NCBI GenBank assembly: GCA_026027325.1
Contig: JAMSLZ010000024.1
Location: 97,065 to 161,064, forward strand
Source of the DNA: Actinomucor elegans
Taxonomy: Eukaryota; Mucoromycota; Mucoromycetes; Mucorales; Mucoraceae
Length of the DNA: 64,000 bases
Direction: 5' to 3'
Positions 33,591-47,400 of this stretch are shown here, one piece after another. The translations under genes were made by a program, and so were the position numbers. Below the pieces are notes generated by a model. The model had not been told where the DNA came from. It ran no database searches and saw nothing but the letters and a program-made list of their open reading frames with translations. Position 1 is the stretch's first letter; every line of letters begins with the position of its first letter.

Positions 33591-36097
33591 TTGAATGTAT
33601 AATACTAAGGGATTACTGTGCATATTTCCATCTGGATTTATTTCCAAGGTTATTAATGAGGTGTTATCTTGTACTGCATCTGGTATAACACTCCAATTAT
33701 TATTCATAATAGTCATTTGTGATTGCACGGCATCTAGTGGGATAACTTAGAAAATACTTGCACATTTGTATGCTCAAGCGGATATCCAAATGCTGTCGGT
33801 TAATGACATTTATTTAAACATTTACATTTAATTACATATCTGTAAAACAAAATAAAAAATATCTAGATAGATCCATGCCATGCATATTAATTAAGATACA
33901 TATGTTCATATAAACGAGAATAAAGGGTACACCAATCCGGTGTACGAATATCAGCCGTATAATTAGCTGTATACCTGATAAAGTGCAGATGAGAGCCATC
34001 ATTCCATCGCTGAATACGCTTACTTTATAGTTTCCAAGATTTATGTAATTAAAGGGCTGCTTATGCTCTAGCACCACCAAAATAACCAGGCTATGTTAAC
34101 AAAGAACAGTGGAAACAATTTAATTTGTATTATATATGTTGTTTCCGTAAAGTAGATGGTACAAACCTAAGGCACAAACAATTAACATTTAAGTACTTAG
34201 TTTCTTTTTATTCTTCCTTAAAAACATGGGACATAATCACCTCTTTCATTCCACCGTCTGTGTATAAACACAGTGCATACATTTAATTATTTCTAGTAGA
34301 CAACGAATGTTACATGTATTAGGCATAACCCTACTTGAATTTTCTTAACTTTCCCAAACTTAAATACTTCTTCTGTTATTCTGTAATACAATAGATAACC
34401 AAAATGTATAAGTAGCACAACAAAATGAAAAGTGGTCTTGTCCGGGGAGATGAAATATCACTGGTGCGCCTCAATCTCCATTCAATAGGATATTGAAATC
34501 TTAAAAAAAAATACAGTGCCTCATTCTGAACGTGATATATTAATCAAAAGCAACATTTGACCTGATTCTGCCGAGGAATCTTGGCTTTATTTAATATTGC
34601 CAGCTAGTAATGGATGATACATTTTCTGTATTTCTGCAACGTAAATACTCTTGCAGTAAATGTATTAGCATACTCTCAGCTTGTTTTACATATTTGATGC
34701 GGCATTATACCGGGGTCGATCGAGCAATGTATATATTATGGAAGCTGGTTTTTTTGAAACGAAAGTAATTTACAGCACATCCATAAAGTGCGATATAATA
34801 ATTGTATTCTAGTAAAATAATTCTTCTAGCATATCAAATGCTTTATTCTAAGATTGTGTTAACAATCAGATGGAATATTGAGCTGTAGCTAGTTTGTCGA
34901 TGTAGAGGTGCTAGAAATGAAGAAATTCCAAGGGTATACCTCTGAAACCAAATTTGCCAAACTTACTTTTTTTTTTTGTGCAGTAAATGATAGCACTTCT
35001 CAAACGCAAACTTTTCATAGGATTAGCTTGAAGTATTTGAAAGTATACATCCATTCTTTTTTTAGGGGGATTTTATCATATATAAAAGTCTTGAATTAGA
35101 GGTTGCATTTATAAAAAATGCTTAATACATTTTTTATCAAAAATAATTCAATGAGTGAAACAGGATACTAACAGACCTTTACTGCCTCATTCTATGTGCT
35201 AGTTAATTTTACATAATCTTTGTTAAAAAATATTCTACGTATCAGCAATCCTTTGTCGTGCAAAGTCAAATCAAAGTTCTGGAGAAAATTTTTTGAAGGT
35301 GTCTTCCTAATAGCAAAATCGCCCACATCCAATAAGATCTGGAACCTCAAAGTGGGAAACGTTTGTATCTATTTTTGACCGCAGTAAATATACTTCTGAG
35401 GCTTGGTACATGTCAAAGCATGTAATGACTTTTTTGTTTATTTCATACAAACTAATCTTTGCAAAGTTAGGAAATCTAAGCTTAGCACAGAGATGAAATG
35501 TAGTGCAGCATTAGTTAAGAAGTCTTAGTATTACTTTGACGTGTCTTTTCAGTTCCATGGCATTTTTTTTGTCTTTAATGGACATCCATCAACTAGTTAT
35601 TCGATCTTACAACACACGTTTTAATACTTGTGAACGAAAAGTAACAACATTTTTATGTTTAATATAATGAGCTTACCTTCGCTTACTAACCATATATCCC
35701 GAAGTTAATCACGTAATGTGAAAGAGTTAGAAATAAAGTATATTACAAAGAGGCCTTTAGACTTGGAAGTTAAGAACCAATAGAATACATTCAACAGAAT
35801 GTTCTTTTTTTTATGTCCTATTAATGGTGCTATTGTACCAAGTCTCTTTCAATGTATTGCGCAGTAAGGCGCGGTTTAAGACGGAAGACCTCCTACATGA
35901 ATAGTATTCTTTCTTGTGGAACCTACTAAGCAAAATCGGCTCAACTACGTTGTATTATTGAGGGATTCCTACGGCTGATCGCGTACCTGAGTTGGATGCT
36001 GAGTACTAAAAACTTTATTTGAAAGATGATAAATAGAACTGTGCCATAAACGTTTGCATCTTTATTTTCTTCTCTAACTATCCATTATATATTCAAT
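33591..36097. other. 2.5 kb gene-poor stretch
   Basis: Only short AT-rich open frames, none with recognisable domains. The right end should contain the metacaspase promoter; I see no consensus TATA box there. Confidence 0.4.
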
Positions 36098-37672
36098 ATG
36101 AGCGAATCTTTTTACGGTTATCCAACCAGAGCTACATCTTATCCTGAGGACTCTTACCAAGTAAATATATTCAATTACGGATAATAGTAAAGCAAATGAC
36201 TAATGGTTGATACATAGTACGGATACCCTACCCAGCCCTTACAAGAACAACCTGGTTCTGATGTGTATGATCCCACTTTTACTCAACAGGAATTGGATAA
36301 TCCCAATCCAAACTATCCTCAACCACCGTTTTATTCAGAAAACCAACCTGCTTCACCAGGTAATATTCTTGCCGCTTTTCCCGGTTAAAAGGAAAAAAAA
36401 AAAGAAGCGCATATAGTGCTAAGTATTAATATCTATATGCTATAGTTCCTTATGGTCAGAATACACATAATGAAGATAGTACGTTCTTTCTCCATGTTGA
36501 TCCTAAAGTAAAAGACGAAGGAACTCCCGACTTCAAACTGTCAAATTGTAAGCTTCAGCAGAATTCAGAGAGTATAGTAACCAACTGAAATATATAGGCC
36601 AAGGCAGAAAGAAGGCACTATTGATCGGAATCAATTACTTTAACACTGAAAATGAGCTTGGCGGCTGTATTAATGATGTGCACAATATCAAAGATTTTAT
36701 TACTACCCTCTATGGATTCCAAGAAGATGATATGGTTATTTTGACAGATGATCAATCACCCGACACAAAGTTTTACCCTACACGAGTCAATATTCTTTCT
36801 GCCATGGAATGGCTAGTTGCTGATTCACAACCCAACGATTCGTAAGTAATTTTATAAGGAATGTAGACAAGACGGTTGACCAAATATTCTTGATAGATTT
36901 TTCTTTCATTTCAGTGGTCATGGTGGACGCGTTAAAGATGAGGTCGGTGATGAAGATGATGGGTTTGATGAAACTATCTATCCTGTAGACTTTAATAGCT
37001 ACGAAGGTACTTCGGGTCAAATCATTGATGATATGATGCACGATATCCTTGTGAGACCTCTGTGTAAAGGATGTCGTTTGACATGCATTTTTGACAGCTG
37101 CCATTCAGGCACCGCACTCGATTTACCTTTTGTCTATTCAACCAAAGGTGTGATTAAAGAACAAAACTTATTCAAGGATGCAGGCAAGGGATTGATTTCA
37201 GCAGGTATACAATACGCTTCAGGTGATACTCAGAGAGCTATTTCATCCTTGATTGAACTTGGTAAAGGTCTCTTTGCAGCAAGAGATGTAGAAGAAGAAA
37301 ACAGAAAAAACAAGTTTTCACCTGCAGATGTAATTATGTTTTCAGGGTAAGCATTTCATAGAATAGATGTTAGAGCAATTGGCTGAACATTTGTGTTTTT
37401 AGCTGTAAAGATGATCAGACTTCTGCTGATGCACAAGAAGCAGGAAAATCAACAGGAGCAATGAGTTATGCATTCACAAGTAAGTAAGGCTAAGTTACAT
37501 GTTACAACTGAGTAGTTAATCTTTTTGAATAGCTACACTTAGACAGAATCCTAACCAATCGTACCAAGCATTGCTAAACAGCGTTAGAGATATACTACGT
37601 GACAAATATGAACAACGTCCTCAGATGAGCGCCTCTCATCCCATTGACGTAAACCTTCAGTTTGTTTGTTAA
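36098..37672 (+). CDS. MCA1: Type I metacaspase
   Basis: Seven exons (36098-36160, 36218-36359, 36446-36547, 36598-36841, 36897-37346, 37403-37479, 37533-37672) give 405 residues. The N-terminal prodomain of about 75 residues is Tyr/Pro/Gln-rich ([12 protein letters not shown]), as in type I metacaspases. The caspase-like p20 begins at [16 protein letters not shown]; the catalytic pair is His192 in HFSGHGG and Cys252 in [19 protein letters not shown] precedes the Cys and is the usual Ca2+/substrate-pocket acidic stretch. The p10 part contains [12 protein letters not shown] and GAMSYAFT. Metacaspases cleave after Arg/Lys and act in protein quality control, stress response and cell death in the cytosol. 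No C-terminal zinc finger. All intron phases agree. Confidence 0.95.
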
Positions 37673-38648
37673 GATATCGGATTCTTCGTGTCATTATATA
37701 TTGTAGATATTATCGAATAAAATACCTTGTTTAAACCCATTTTTAAGTGTATCTGTATTTTATTTTCAATAGTATAAATCCTTCTCTTTTTGGTTTGAGC
37801 TATCTGAAGGCTTTGGTATAGTAGTTCATTCTGATCATACAAGGTTAACCAAATGTGACATTTGACCGAAACCTTCATTTTTTTTACTATGACGTGTGGA
37901 GTATCTGTACATATCATTTGTTATCATTAGCAATTATAGAGGATATAGTTTACTTGCATTATAGTAGCCACACCAATGGAATTTTGCACAAAATATTTTG
38001 CTTTTGACAAAAAAAGGTCACCAATCACAAGAGACAATTGGCTTAAGTTGACCGAGATTTCCAGTGTCGACTGAGCTCAGGTTATGCAACAAGACATGTT
38101 TAATTACCGCTAACCAATGCAAAGGATATTACATAGTGATGATGAGGATTATAATAAATCACCGTGTCCAACCAAACTCAACCAAATAATATTAAGGGGT
38201 GTACCTGTCAAAGTCGAAAACATTGTTAGGACAATTTCCAATAACGTAAATGATGCTTTAGAAACTTAATTATAACGCCTCAAAATTTAAACTTATGTAG
38301 GTATTGACGTTATATATCTTTTCAAGTATAAGATCTTAACATATTATTGAAAAAACTCAAATCCATATAATCGCTTATATTCTATAATAAATGCAAAATT
38401 TGGAATTAATATTATATATTTTTTGAACAAGTCAATACACAATAAAAGTACTTTTGATCATTGTGCGCGGATCAGCACAGTTTGATTACTAAGAGGTCGC
38501 ATCAAAATAACTGTAGTTTTTTTTTTTGCCTAATCGTTTAATCACCGCAGCCCAGTTACTGACGAGAAAATTCAGATAACCTGGAGCACAATTGTTGCGC
38601 GTTCAAGCATATTACAATTACTTTTCTTCACATACACTACAGAACAAG
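37673..38648. other. Intergenic, no gene recognised
   Basis: Between the metacaspase and Vps2 genes. A T10 run near 38518 and AT-rich spacer; no coding signal. Confidence 0.45.
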
Positions 38649-39435
38649 ATGGTACACTTTCTTGAATGTACCATTCCAGCCCAGTACTAACTTTTCGCTT
38701 GATAGGAATTCCTATTTGGCAAAAGAAAAACACCAGCAGAAATCCTTCGCCAACACCAACGCGCCATCACCAAAGCGCAACGAGAATTAGACCGTGAGCG
38801 CGAAAAGCTCGAACGACAAGAAAAGAAACTCATTCTTGATATCAAAAAATCCGCCAAAGCCAATCAAATGGGTGCTTGTAAGGTCATGGCCAAGGATTTG
38901 GTACGCACGCGTCGTAATGTTCAAAAATTCTATCAAATGAAGACGCAATTGCAAGCGGTAGGACTTCGTATCCAGACCTTACGCTCCAGTCAGCAAATGG
39001 CTGAAGCCATGAAAGGTGCAACTAAAGCCATGGGTTCTATGAACAGACAAATGAATTTACCCCAGATTCAGAAAATCATGATGGATTTCGAAAGGGAGAG
39101 TGAAATGATGGATATGAAGGACGAAATGATGGGCGATGCCATTGATGATGCTTTTGAAGAAGACGAGGATGAAGAAGAAAGCGACGAGATTGTAAATAAA
39201 GTCTTGGATGAAATTGGAATTAGCTTTAACCAAGAGGTAAGCATTGCTTGGTATTCAAAACTCGATAAGTCTGCTGACCTGTATTGTGTAGCTTGCAGAT
39301 GTACCTTCAGGTATCAAGCAGTCTGAGCCAGCGATTTCTACTCCTGCAGCTTCGGAAAGAGTAGCTCAAACAGAGGGATTGTCAGCCGATGATGCAGCCT
39401 TACAAGCAAGATTAGATAACTTAAGAAGAGAGTAG
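38649..39435 (+). CDS. VPS2: ESCRT-III subunit Vps2 (CHMP2/Did4)
   Basis: Three exons give 225 residues: the start codon alone (38649-38651), then 38706-39236 and 39292-39435. After splicing the protein begins M-EFLFGKRKTPAEILRQHQRAI, the typical CHMP2 start, so the initiator ATG sits directly on the 5' splice site (ATG|GTACAC), which is unusual. Snf7 fold: basic helix 1 (AITKAQRELDREREKLE), long helix 2 with QMGACKVMAKDLVRTRRN, then the acidic Met-rich linker (DEMMGDAIDDAFEEDEDEEE) and a C-terminal MIM1 motif LQARLDNLRRE that docks on the Vps4 MIT domain. Vps2 caps ESCRT-III filaments and recruits Vps4 for membrane scission at endosomes. It converges with the UBE3C gene, 99 bp apart. Confidence 0.95.
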
Positions 39436-39534
39436 ATGATGATTGTAATTTTAAATGTGTATATCGCTTTGTGTATGTAATAAAGAATATCAAGTCCAAA
39501 TACCCTACTATGACTATACAAACAAAGGTTGGTT

Positions 39535-42500
39535 TTAACTCAACTCGAAACCAGTATTGGAATTGATGGCTATTAATGAATGATTGTATTAGAGCAAGTT
39601 CGATAATGAAGGACTATACAAAATGAACTTACCATAGCTTAGCTTTTCTTTTAAAAGGGATTTCCTAGTATAAGCTGGCAATTTCAATAGGTTAAAGCTA
39701 TGTAAAAGTATGTTAGTCTATATTCAATATCCATCTTTTCTCCATAAATGTTATGATTACCATGTCGAACTAGAAGGGAGTCGTCCCGACTTGTTCAGAT
39801 TGAGCTTGAAGAATGATTTAACGAGTTTAACACCATCCATATTCGCATTTGATGCGTCAGTTGATACCATACGAATAGTGAAAGGGGGCTGAAGATAAGC
39901 AAAACCACCTAATGGAGGCTTAGGGCATCCTGTAGTGAATTTGAGAAAAGCTCGCTTTTCAGCAGACGAAAATTCGTCCAAAATCTGCCAAAATAATCGA
40001 ATGACTGGATGGTGATCGAAATAAGCGTTCTCATATTGTGTATTTTTACGCAAGTCATTAATGTCTATAGGGTTTTGTTAGCAAGAAAAGCCATAAGGAA
40101 GTATTCGGGCTTTACCGAAATCTGTGTCTTCACCAGAGAGCACACTATTAGTCCAGGAAACCAGTAAGTATAATGTACGTTTTTAACTAATCAGATAGAT
40201 TTACCGTTGTAGCTCTGGGGGAGAGAATAACTTGATCCAGCTTTCTGATACAACAGTTCTAAAGCCGTGAATGAATGCTTTGGTCTGCTCCTTTGCTCTT
40301 TGATTCAACTTGTAGTCAGCCATCAGATAGATGTACTCTACTTTATTACTGTTTACAACCATTGTAGACTTTCCACGCTGCATACAATACATTAGAGAGT
40401 GATATACATTAATTGATGAGGCATAACTTACAAACTTCAGCTCGTGAGATTCTATTTTTCCCAGTACATCCTCATTTGCTTCAAACGAAAGACAGAGATC
40501 TTCCACGTCACCTAAAAAAACATTTCGTACTATTGGTTGTATACATAATCTGCTTGTACATACCTTCGTAGTGTTTTATAAACGTCAAGTTTCGCCACAC
40601 TTCTTCATCTAGCTCTTTGAGCTCTTCCAGGAACACGTTGCGTCCTAGTAGCCGGGCTAACAGGAAGCCAGCAAACTGAACGTCCAACAAGATCCCTTCA
40701 TAGACAGCTTTTCCAATAGCCTAATGCATGATAATATGAATACATGAAATAAAGCATCGTATTTACTATGTACCTTTCCAATAAATTCAAACAATTGTAT
40801 ATGATGACGCCCATGCACACTTGATGTTGCACTTGGATAGAAATGGTTCAGTTTAGTTACAGAAAATAGTCCATAGTTGGGCTCGAAAGCCTCAGAGATC
40901 AACATTGTCAAGAAGTCTATATACAATGAGTATAAGCTAATGCTTCTTCATATGCGGATTCTACTACGATACCTTTGAAAGGCCCACCTTGATCAATGCC
41001 TATCTCACCTACACCTAATTCATTCACAAATGATACGCGTATCGTGCCTTTCCAAGCCGAAGCCGGTAATCCAGCCAATTGATTAAACCCATCCTCCAAA
41101 ATATGATCGCGTCTCACTGTTATAAAACGCTGCATTGTTTTAGGAGTCACAGAACGATCTAAAGCGATCCAATCACGGAAAATCTTGAGTCGCATGTCAA
41201 ATGAGACCGTATGCGGCATTAATTGAAGTATACGGAGTGGAACAGGATCTCCCATGCGTAGATTGGTAAGAAACAATTTGGAGGTATTGTTATTGTTATC
41301 GTTGAGGAGTAGGTTTGAAAAGAACGACTTCATGCCTGTACTCATGGAAGAAATGAGTAGCCAATGGTTGGAAGGGCAAAAAGGGTGATGTAGATCAAGG
41401 TCGTATATTTGCAAGAGAAGACGTCGCGCTGACTTGAAGGCCGCAGCTGCAGGTGGGAGTTCAGCTGTACTGTGCTGCTGCGAGATTAGAGTAAAATAAA
41501 ATGAGTTGAGAAAGGAACTGATGTGAATCAAATCAGTAGGTGAAAAGGGCGTCTTTTGCTGAAAAATATCTACATCATCGAGCGTTCTAATAAAAGGACA
41601 AGTTAGTTGGCGCAGAAAATGGTAAATCATTTAACTTACAGAAACACAATACTGCAAGCTTCGCAAAAGACCTTGAGGACTTGTACAAGTGGTTCTTGAT
41701 CAATTTCCTGTCGTTTAGCAGCATCTAGATAAATGACCATGTTGCCCTTGGGGCCAAAGCAATTCATCAGCTTCCATAATTGAGGCATAAGTCGCGAAGT
41801 AAAGGCAATACGATAAAAGATAACTTTTCGATGGGCCTTAAAAAGCGTTGTTAAGTGCACATACATAGAGAAGATGGATTCTACTTCCATAGAAAACAGT
41901 GCTAATTCACCACCATTATTGCTACTCCTTTTCAACGATAGTCTTTTCTTGCTTGGAAGTTGGCTGGTGATATTTTGATCGAATTGAATAATGTCTGAAA
42001 AGATCTTATCCATAAAAGCCCTAGACCAAATATATTCCATTTGTTTCATGACTTTATCAAATACAGTACTTGGTATCTGATTTCCCCAAGCTGCTTTGGA
42101 CCACTTGAAAATAGGATGGTAATGCGGGAACTGCGGTGATTGTCTATCAGAAAAATAAGGCTGAATGATATTCAAGAATGAACGAACAAGGTCGATCAAG
42201 CGTGTTGGTTCTTCGCATCGAGTACTCCAAAGATCTATAACATTAGCTAGTAGGAACAAGGATCCATTCCCACTTAATTGAGTCGTACAATTGTCTAAAT
42301 GTTCCTTTGGTGATAATAGATAAGGTGTTACAATAGTCGAAACCCATTTGCCAAGTCGATCTGCCATCGGATCACTAATAAGAGCACTTAGATCTGGCAC
42401 GGCCAAGGTGCTTGTCCATAGAAAGTTAGAAGCTGTCTGCATATCCAAAGAATCGCTTGATAGTTCTGCATGTTCAATAGGGTATAGTGTCAATCTGGTC

Positions 42501-43255
42501 ATAGTGGTAAGCCATAGCTTCATTGTGTTGATTTTAGCAGTATCTTCTGGGGATGGTTTTAGTCGGTCTTCCAACTTGATGATCTGCTGGATGCAAGCAA
42601 TCAATGCATCTCTTACATTGTATTGACAAAGCGTGCGCTTTAATGTAGATTGAGCTATACTTTGAAGTACTTTATCTGGGATGTCGATAACGTGTACAGG
42701 ATCGATAACATGTTTTGTCTGATACGTTTTTGGGTTCAAGTATTGTAACAGAAAAGTGAGTTCAGGACCAAAATTGGTGATATCATTAGACGAAGTACAC
42801 TGAGTGATGCATTGGTTGATAAGCATTTCCAAGTATTTCGTAGATTGGCTCATATATCTCATATCAATGAGAAGCGTATAAAAAGGCATCAGTTTGTTTG
42901 AAATAGGGTTTCTAAACTTGTTGGTAGTTAAGCACTTGACTATGCCTTTTAGCCGTGTTGGTTGGGTCTTGCTTGTTGTCTTTTTGCTCAAGAAACAATA
43001 GAGACCAACAGCTTGATATATATCGAAAATTGAAAAGCTTTTAGCAGTTTCCATGTAGGTATCCCACCAAGCCCAACTTTCGGAAAGCGCGTTTCTTTTT
43101 TGGTGTGTTCGTTTCCACCAGGACTGAATCGCAATAACGGCAGAAAGCTCTTTCTCTTCCTGTAACTTTTGAATACGTTCATTCTCTCGCTTTTCACGTT
43201 CTAGTCTAGTGGTTTCGATAAACTTCTTTCTCGATTGATCATTTGAGGTGAACAT
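39535..43255 (-). CDS. HUL5: HECT E3 ubiquitin ligase, Hul5/UBE3C type
   Basis: Ten exons: 41640-43255, 40973-41586, 40774-40916, 40564-40720, 40432-40511, 40205-40377, 40116-40144, 39761-40064, 39633-39697, 39535-39569; 1071 residues, all phases consistent, close to human UBE3C (1083). The N-terminus has a charged helix (REKRENERIQKLQ) and an IQ-like motif (AVIAIQSWWKR). The HECT domain occupies the last 350 or so residues: GEIGIDQGGPFKDFLTM, NYGLFSVTKLN, EFIGKAIGKAVYEG, VNSNKVEYIYLMADYKLN and PPELQRVLSGED, ending with the catalytic Cys (about 1039) in SSSTCFNLLKLP and the terminal FELS. Hul5/UBE3C extends ubiquitin chains at the proteasome and clears misfolded proteins. The first in-frame ATG was used; the N-terminus is shorter than in relatives, so a small upstream exon is possible. 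No clear promoter element seen. Confidence 0.93.
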
Positions 43256-44437
43256 TAGTACAATGTTGGAAGAAAGCACGTTTCTTTCGAAGCATGTTTA
43301 GAAATCCCTTATGCTCAGTAGGAGTTTATAAGTTGGTTTGTGTGAGCCAATATAAACGTCTTGTCAGTCCAACCAGTATTAAGCTGTAGCCAACCGAAAC
43401 CTTTGATTGATCTGACAATCATTTAATGCAGCCAAGTCATTTCCTATTCCAGTGTCCTTTGAAGTATTATGCTTGCTAAACAATCTAGTCCTTCTCCATC
43501 CACAAACAAGGCCACAATATCCTCTTTTTTATCAATTACTGCTCCTAATCCCCCCTACTCTCTCTCTCTCTCTCACACACAAAAATCACATCCACTGTCC
43601 CCCTTTCTCTCAACGTATTCGATTTTTGCTTGTATTCTTTAATGCAGCTTTTGGAAATCATATTGTCACTTCATATCCAACGATACTTCCTTCAAAATTA
43701 CCAGTGGTTAAGAAAGTAGTCCGGATTCTTCACCGACTTGACTCAGAACTACAGTTTGGTTCGGGCTACAGTAATCGACTGATTAAATTTACTAATTATT
43801 CCCGTATTTCATAGTTTTTCTTTGTTTTATTTTAACTATTCATTAATTGATTTTACAAGGAAATGAAATAAAAACCTAAGTTCCCTACCAAAAACCCTTC
43901 ACTACAGAACTAGCTCATTTCTAATGGTGCTATTTGGCTTTCTCTAACCGTCTGACCTTTTTTTTTTCTATTCATTTTAGATTTTCCGGCCAATTTTATT
44001 ACGGACTTGTTCGAGAGATGGCACTAAGCATGGAAAAATTTACTTATTCAAACCTTTGGTATACATAAAAAGATGTAGAAACGCGTTATATGCTAATTAG
44101 CGTGAAGGTACGAATGGGCGATTTACTTTGGCCAATAAAATTGATCGATACCAACTGTTTTCATCAGAGAATGTCTGTAGTAAAATATGCCTTAAAGGCT
44201 TTCTAGATACAGGACACACACACACATATATATAAGGTTATTCATGAACCATACTCTACGATAATAATGAGCTAATACATAAACTGTCTATTCATATTAT
44301 CAATATACATATATTCCAATCGTACTCTGTAACCAGGCCAACTGTAGCTTTTAAAGGCCGCTCAAACGCAAAGAAAGCACGGCATACAAAATCAAAAGAC
44401 AGCACTTCTCTTTCTCTTGATACTATACTTGGATCAT
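43256..44437. other. Divergent intergenic region, UBE3C and P4-ATPase
   Basis: 1.2 kb shared upstream region. Contains a (CT)n/(CA)n microsatellite at about 43557-43586 and a (CA)n(TA)n tract near 44213-44234. An open plus-strand stretch (43452-43814) lacks an ATG and recognisable domains, so I do not call it a gene. Confidence 0.45.
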
Positions 44438-47400
44438 ATGTTTCGAGATTCTCGGCCGATTGCTCTTCGCAAGTTGATGCCTTTCTCTAATCGAAAGCAT
44501 CGTACTTCGGATTCCATACATAGTGACGAAGATCCCCTATTAGATGAAGAAGCAGCGGTAATAAAAACTTCAAAAAACAAGTTCGGCCAAGTAATCTCAT
44601 ACATAGTATCATAGCTCAATTTGCTAAACTCACCTACGTCGCCATCGAATGCTTCAAGATTATTACCAATATCAACAAACTCACCACGAGGATCTATATC
44701 GTCTTCAACAGTAGATAACCGAAAGAGTAAAAAACAACAGCAGCAACCAAAGAAAAGCTTTTTTTCTCGTTTCAAAAAGAAGAAAGTTTACTCACCAAGA
44801 ACTATTTCGCTCCAAGCAGACGGTAAGTTGCTGCCCAAGCCTTTTGTCCGTATTAACTAACGGTTCATATAGACAAAGAGAAGAAAAAGTACCCGGCCAA
44901 CGTCATTATTAATCAAAAATACAACATCTTTACCTTTATTCCCGTTGTTTTGTTCGAACAAGTAAGCATAGGCATGTCTGTCCATACCTGAAGATTAAAC
45001 ATCATACTATCTAGTTTGTTATCTTTTTCAATCTGTACTTTCTACTAGTTGCTTTATCGCAATTCGTACCTGCTTTAAAGATCGGTTACATACTGACTTA
45101 TTTCGGCCCTTTATGCTTTGTGCTATTAATCACTATCAGCAAAGAAGCCTTGGATGATTATCACCGTTATAAACGCGACAAAGAAGCCAACTCGCAACTA
45201 TACCAACGTGTCACATCTATGGGAAATCAGAATATACCCAGTTCCAAGATCAGAGTAGGCGATCTTATTTATATCATGAAAGATCAACGCGTAAGCTATG
45301 GAATCTAGTTCAAAGCCAAGGATATTGAAGTGATTGTTTATAGATTCCTGCAGATATGATATTACTACGTACAACTGAGGAAAGTGGAGCTAGCTTTATT
45401 AGAACAGACCAATTGGATGGTGAAACAGATTGGAAATTGCGCTTGGCCATTCCTTCACTTCAACGTCTACCTTCAGATCAAGATTTGCTTGGCGTGAATG
45501 GCCATATCTATGCCGACGCGCCTCATAAAGACATACACAGCTTTGTGGGTACTTTTTCAATGAATGATCCACATACAGGATTGGAGCAGATCGAGCCTTT
45601 GGGTGTAGAGAATACAATGTGGACGAATACAGTGTTGGCTTCAGGCTCTGCTGTTGGTTTTGTGATTTATACTGGAAAGGATACTCGTGCCGTGATGAAT
45701 ACTAATCACCCCAAAACTAAAGTTGGATTAATTGATAGAGAAATCAATCAGCTGGCAAAGGTATACATCTGCGAGGTTCATTAGACAATACTAATACCCT
45801 GATAGATTTTATTCATTGTAACACTTGGACTATCAGTTATCATGGTTGGATTGAATGGATTCCGTGGCGTTTGGTATATTTATGTATTTCGATTCTTGAT
45901 CCTGTTCTCTTCTATTATACCTATCGGGTAAAAAATAATCCGGATCACTGTGTGCTATTACATCTGACAGTGTTTTTATTAGTCTTCGTGTCAACTTGGA
46001 TATGGGTAAAAGCGTATATGCACGACAAATAGAATATGATCAAGATATCATGGGCACCATTGTTCGAACTAGCACTTTACCCGAAGAACTAGGTCGAGTG
46101 GAATACTTATTGACAGACAAGACAGGCACACTCACACAAAATGACATGGAATTAAAAAAGTTACATATGGGTACCATGTCTTACAGTCTGGATACTATGG
46201 ATGAAATCCAAACTCATTTAGCTTCATCTTATGAGCACGATCAAACTATGAACAAAGGACGCCGTCATATATCAACTCGTGTTCGTGATATTGTTCAAGC
46301 ATTAGCTCTCTGTCATAATGTCACTCCTGCTATCAGTGTAGATGGTCGTATCACTTATCAGGCATCTAGTCCTGATGAAGTGGCTATTGTCAAGTGGACA
46401 GAACATATGGGTTTAACTCTTGTGGGCAGAGATGTCAATACTATCCAGTTACGCGTAGACGCAACACAGGAAATATTGTACTTTGACGTGTTGAATATCT
46501 TTCCTTTTACTAGTGAAACTAAACGCATGGGTATCATCGTAAGAAACAGACAAAATCAAGAGATCACCTTTTATGAAAAGGGTGCTGATGCTGTAATGGC
46601 AAGAATTGTCCAATACAATGACTGGTAAGAAAGCATATTGTTTTTTATAGACAGGCTCGATGTAACAAGCATAATTAGGCTTAATGAGGAATGTGATAAT
46701 ATGGCTAGAGAAGGTCTTCGTACTTTGGTAGTGGCGAAAAAGAGTTTATCAGAAGAAGCCTATCAAGACTTTACGGCCCGCTATCATGATGCTGAAGTCT
46801 CCTTGCATGATCGCAATTTGTTGAAGCAAACGGTTGTCGAACAGGTATTGGAATCCAATTTGGAGCTTTTGGGTCTGACAGGTGTAGAAGACAAGTTACA
46901 AGAAGGCGTGAAGACAACACTGGAACAAATGAGAAATGCCGGGCTCAAGATTTGGATGCTGACAGGAGACAAGATCGAAACTGCTACGTGTATTGCTATT
47001 TCATCAAAATTAGTATCTCGAAACCAAGGCATTCATACTATTTCCAAGCGTAAGTTGTGCTGCAACATGTATTGTAATAGAAGCTGAAAATGTTGATAGT
47101 GAAAACTGCCATGGAAGCAGCAGATGAAATTGATAACCTCAGGACAAAGACAGACCATTGCTTGGTCATTGATGGTGAATCATTGCAGCTTTGTTTGGAT
47201 AACTATATAGATGAATTCATTGAAATGGTGACTTTATTGCCAGTTGTTGTCTGTTGCCGTTGCTCACCCACTCAAAAGGTACTGAAAAATATGGAATTAT
47301 CATCAAGGCTAATCGCTATTTGTATAGGCTGATATAACACGTTTGATCAAAGAATTTACCCAAAAACGAGTGCTTTGTATTGGAGACGGTGGTAATGATG

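Noticed and set aside
33832..34080. 82-codon minus-strand frame rich in hydrophobic residues
   Set aside because: No promoter signals, no recognised domain, composition like other AT-rich chance frames.
43256..43279. Earlier GTG-initiated start for UBE3C
   Set aside because: First in-frame ATG is at 43255; non-ATG initiation is not needed.
43452..43814. 120-codon plus-strand open stretch between UBE3C and the P4-ATPase
   Set aside because: No ATG at its start, contains a CT/CA microsatellite, no recognisable domain.
44591..44614. A 24-nt intron in the P4-ATPase first exon (donor at GTAATC)
   Set aside because: An upstream donor GTAATA at 44558 gives a 57-nt intron in the same frame.
46625..46650. 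A 26-nt intron in the P4-ATPase
   Set aside because: The next AG at 46678 gives a 54-nt intron and restores the conserved [13 protein letters not shown] junction.
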